Source: an uncultured Collinsella sp.
GTDB lineage: Bacteria > Actinomycetota > Coriobacteriia > Coriobacteriales > Coriobacteriaceae
Reading direction: 5' to 3'
Length of the DNA stretch: 64,000 bases
Assembly (NCBI GenBank): GCA_958421275.1
Contig: CATZLI010000008.1
Coordinates: 62,001 to 126,000 of the forward strand
Under the pieces are notes generated by a model, which saw only the letters and a program-made list of their open reading frames with translations, did not search any database and had not been told where the DNA came from. The position numbers were made by a program, and so were the translations under genes. The stretch's first letter is position 1. Each line of letters starts with the position of its first letter. This document shows, in pieces, positions 61,955 through 64,000 of the stretch.

Positions 61955-62377
61955 ATGGATACGACAAATAGCTCGCGCGAACTACATCTGACGGTGGCGA
62001 ACGAAGACTACTTGGAGTGCATGGTTCGCATTGAAAGCGAAGAGGGGGAAACCAACGGCGTGCGATCGGTCGACATCGCGCAGCGCCTTGGCGTCTCCAA
62101 GGCATCGGTCAATAAAGCGGTTTCGGCGCTCAAGGCATCCGAGCTTGTCGAGCAATCGCACTACGGCAAGGTGATCCTGACCGATCGCGGCCGCGAGGTT
62201 GGTACGGCTATCTGGTACCGTCATCGCCTCATCCGCACGTTTTTGGTTCAGGAGCTCGGTGTCGAATTTGAGCGAGCCGATTCCGAGGCCTGCATGATGG
62301 AGCATGCGCTATCCGAGGACACGATGAGCCGCTGGCTCGCCTATCTCGAAAAGCAGGGAATCAGCGTCGAGGAATAG
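61955..62377 (+). CDS. DtxR/MntR-family metal-dependent regulator
   Basis: 140 residues from ATG 61955. Winged helix at about 15-75 (ANEDYLECMVRIESEEG, VRSVDIAQRLGVSKASVNKAVSALK), then the dimer/metal domain with WYRHRLIRTFLVQELGVE and EACMMEHALSEDTMSRW, which hold typical metal-binding Glu/Cys/His. No SH3-like third domain, so closer to MntR. No metal transporter is nearby. The methyltransferase starts 10 nt downstream. Confidence 0.88.
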   Translation: MDTTNSSRELHLTVANEDYLECMVRIESEEGETNGVRSVDIAQRLGVSKASVNKAVSALKASELVEQSHYGKVILTDRGREVGTAIWYRHRLIRTFLVQELGVEFERADSEACMMEHALSEDTMSRWLAYLEKQGISVEE

Positions 62378-62387
62378 CGGGATATAT

Positions 62388-63281
62388 ATGGATACGAGTT
62401 ATTACAACCGCTTTGGTGCCGAGGAACTTACGCGCCGCTTGTCGAGCGAGACCTTGTTGGCGCAGGGCCCCATGGGCAGTGTTCTGTTGAGTGAGTACGA
62501 TGCCGCCGACATTCCACCGGCGTTTTGGAATCTGGCAGAGCCGCAGACCGTTTCTCGTATCCATCGCTTGTATGTCGCCGCCGGCGCGCAGGTGCTCATT
62601 ACCAACACCTTTCAGGCATCAAGCTATGCCCTCAAACACGACCAGATTGCGCCGTCCGTGGCGGAGGTCAATCGCGGGGCCGTCGACGATGCCCGCCAGG
62701 CGCACCCTCAGCTGCTGCTGGGCTCGATGGGCCCGATCGGTATTGAGTGGTTTGCCGAGGACTCTGCCGAGTATCGTGAAATCCGAGGCATTGCGCGCGA
62801 ACAGGCGCACGCCTTGCTCAATGCCGGCGTTGACGGTCTGCTGATCGAGACGGTGACGTCTATCCGTAATTTGCAGCCCATGCTTGCCGGCGCTCGAGAT
62901 GCCGCCGACGGCATGCCTGTTCTGGTGAGTTTTGTCGTTGACGATAAAGGCGACCTGTTGGGCGATGGCCTCAACATCGAGGCAGCCGTTTTGTACGCCG
63001 AAAAACACGGCGCAAACTCGGTTGGTGTTAATTGCTGTTCGCTTGCGGCCGCGAACGCGGCGGTGCCCAGGATGGTTGCATCGGCGACTACTCCCGTCAC
63101 GGTGCGTCCCAACGTGGGCGATCCGGTCCAGACTCAGGATGGCCCCGTATGGCACGAGAACCCCGAAGCTTTCGCGCGCGCATGCATCGAATGGAGACAT
63201 GCCGGCGCCGCAATGGTGGGCAGTTGTTGTGGAACCACGGCAATCACTACGGCAGCGATGGCCGAGGCGCTCGATATATAA
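62388..63281 (+). CDS. Homocysteine S-methyltransferase-family protein
   Basis: 297 residues. The (beta/alpha)8 barrel has its zinc cysteines in GVNCCS and GSCCGTT, the three-thiolate pattern of MmuM/BhmT/MetH1. QGPMGSVLLSEYD opens the barrel and LITNTFQASSYAL follows. It would transfer a methyl group to homocysteine to make methionine; the donor (S-methylmethionine, betaine or a corrinoid protein) is not readable. It is 10 nt after the DtxR-type regulator, so may be metal-regulated. Confidence 0.82.
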   Translation: MDTSYYNRFGAEELTRRLSSETLLAQGPMGSVLLSEYDAADIPPAFWNLAEPQTVSRIHRLYVAAGAQVLITNTFQASSYALKHDQIAPSVAEVNRGAVDDARQAHPQLLLGSMGPIGIEWFAEDSAEYREIRGIAREQAHALLNAGVDGLLIETVTSIRNLQPMLAGARDAADGMPVLVSFVVDDKGDLLGDGLNIEAAVLYAEKHGANSVGVNCCSLAAANAAVPRMVASATTPVTVRPNVGDPVQTQDGPVWHENPEAFARACIEWRHAGAAMVGSCCGTTAITTAAMAEALDI

Positions 63282-63284
63282 AGG

Positions 63285-63316
63285 GCAAAACCGCTCCATA
63301 CGGGGCAGTTTTTTAT
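63285..63316 (+). terminator. Intrinsic terminator after the homocysteine methyltransferase
   Basis: AAACCGCTCC / GGGGCAGTTT (one mismatch) with a 4-nt loop and TTTTTT, directly after the stop. Confidence 0.7.
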
Positions 63317-63438
63317 TGCCTGCATGTCCTCGGCAGCATTTGCCCAAATGGTGAATGCTGGTGCCGGCAGGTTGCCGAGTGCATGTTGCGGGTATACCCC
63401 ATGCGTACCATGATCCAAACACTGTGAGGTGTCTGCGC

Positions 63439-64000
63439 GTGTGCGCGATAATTCATTTTGGAACTGACGGTTGGCGCGCTCGCGTCGATGAGGACTTCAC
63501 TGCCGATAACGTTGCCCGTATCGCCGATGCCGTCGGCGAGTTGTGGCAAAAGACCAATCCGGGCAAAACGGTATATATAGGGTTCGACACCCGGCCCCTG
63601 GCGCGCGAGTTCGCTGAGCTTGCGGCGGGCGTGCTAGCGGCGCACGGGCTAGACGCCGTGCTCGCTTCGCGACCTGTCCCGACCCCTGCCCTTACGTGGG
63701 CGGCGGCTTATGACGGTGAGGCGTGCGGCGCGCTCATGGTGACGGGGTCCCATCATCCGCAGGGCTATCTGTGCCTCAAGATTCGCATGGGTGACGGCTC
63801 GACCGCCAACCAGGATGTCATCGAAGAGCTCGAAGAGACCATGGCTCCCGAGCCAATGGGGATCGAGGGGCAATATCGCACCGCGGATATCATTCCTGAC
63901 TATATGCAGGCGGTGGCATCGTTTGTCGATGCCGAAGCCATCCGCGCCGCGCACCTGCGCGTGGTTGTCGATCCCATGGGCGGCGCAGCCCAGGGCTATC
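63439..64000 (+). CDS. Phosphoglucomutase/phosphomannomutase-family protein (3' end outside window)
   Basis: GTG 63439 follows GTGAGGT at 8 nt. The frame is open to the window end, giving 187 residues. FGTDGWRARVDEDFT opens the alpha-D-phosphohexomutase fold, VYIGFDTRPLAREFAEL follows, and the phosphoserine loop reads VTGSHHPQGYLCLKI, where most members have ASHNP. ASRPVPTPALTWA is typical. It interconverts hexose 1- and 6-phosphates for glycan precursors. PGM, PMM and GlmM cannot be separated from this part alone. Confidence 0.88.
   Translation, partial: MCAIIHFGTDGWRARVDEDFTADNVARIADAVGELWQKTNPGKTVYIGFDTRPLAREFAELAAGVLAAHGLDAVLASRPVPTPALTWAAAYDGEACGALMVTGSHHPQGYLCLKIRMGDGSTANQDVIEELEETMAPEPMGIEGQYRTADIIPDYMQAVASFVDAEAIRAAHLRVVVDPMGGAAQGY

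Overview
The window is a GC-rich (roughly 60-65% by eye) actinobacterial chromosome segment. It most resembles Collinsella or a close relative in the Coriobacteriia. Pointers are LPxTG-like sortase signals (LAATGD, LANTGD), the block atpI-B-E-F-H-A-G-D-C followed by murA and an LCP protein, a prfA/prmC pair, and the dense small intergenic palindromes. The genus call is inference; no rRNA or other marker gene is present. I found no tRNA, rRNA, CRISPR array, transposase or phage gene.

Layout. 1-5.4 kb: two sortase-anchored surface proteins, the second split by an in-frame stop. 5.4-7.7 kb: an LtaS-like phosphoglycerol transferase. 7.9-13.7 kb: a nitroreductase, the potassium transporter Kup, a one-helix small protein and a KdpD/KdpE-like pair. 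13.8-20.7 kb: an RlmKL-type rRNA methylase with one domain apparently dead, a HAD phosphatase, a transaldolase and Tex. 21.1-25.5 kb: an SDR/OFA-transporter/Gfo-Idh operon with a divergent LysR regulator. 25.6-31.4 kb: a diguanylate cyclase and a marR-ABC-ABC exporter operon. 31.9-38.6 kb: pyridoxal kinase plus a TIGR04076 protein, an AAA/DUF4143 ATPase, a tyrosine phosphatase, an MFS exporter, an acidic membrane protein and an aldose epimerase. 38.9-43.3 kb: a polar amino-acid ABC importer and an M20 peptidase broken by an amber codon. 43.5-50.5 kb: prfA, prmC with a 130-residue insertion, a HigBA-type toxin-antitoxin pair, a Sua5/YrdC protein, glpK and upp. 50.7-60.3 kb: the full F1Fo ATP synthase operon, murA and an LCP protein. 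60.6-64 kb: pepT, a DtxR-type regulator, a homocysteine methyltransferase and a phosphohexomutase cut by the window edge.

The most unusual layer lies between the genes. Several families of palindromic or structured repeats recur. The strongest is a composite element of about 150-190 bp (copies near 31.5, 38.6, 44.6 and 60.3 kb). In it the hairpin stems change with compensating bases while the loops (TACC, GACCAGAAGG) and flanks stay fixed. This pattern fits selection on RNA or cruciform structure. A 33-bp palindrome occurs five times, usually just after a stop codon. A tandem-hairpin family with a pitch near 60 bp occurs at three loci. A 22-bp unit is shared between an intergenic palindrome and the coding sequence of the broken M20 peptidase gene.
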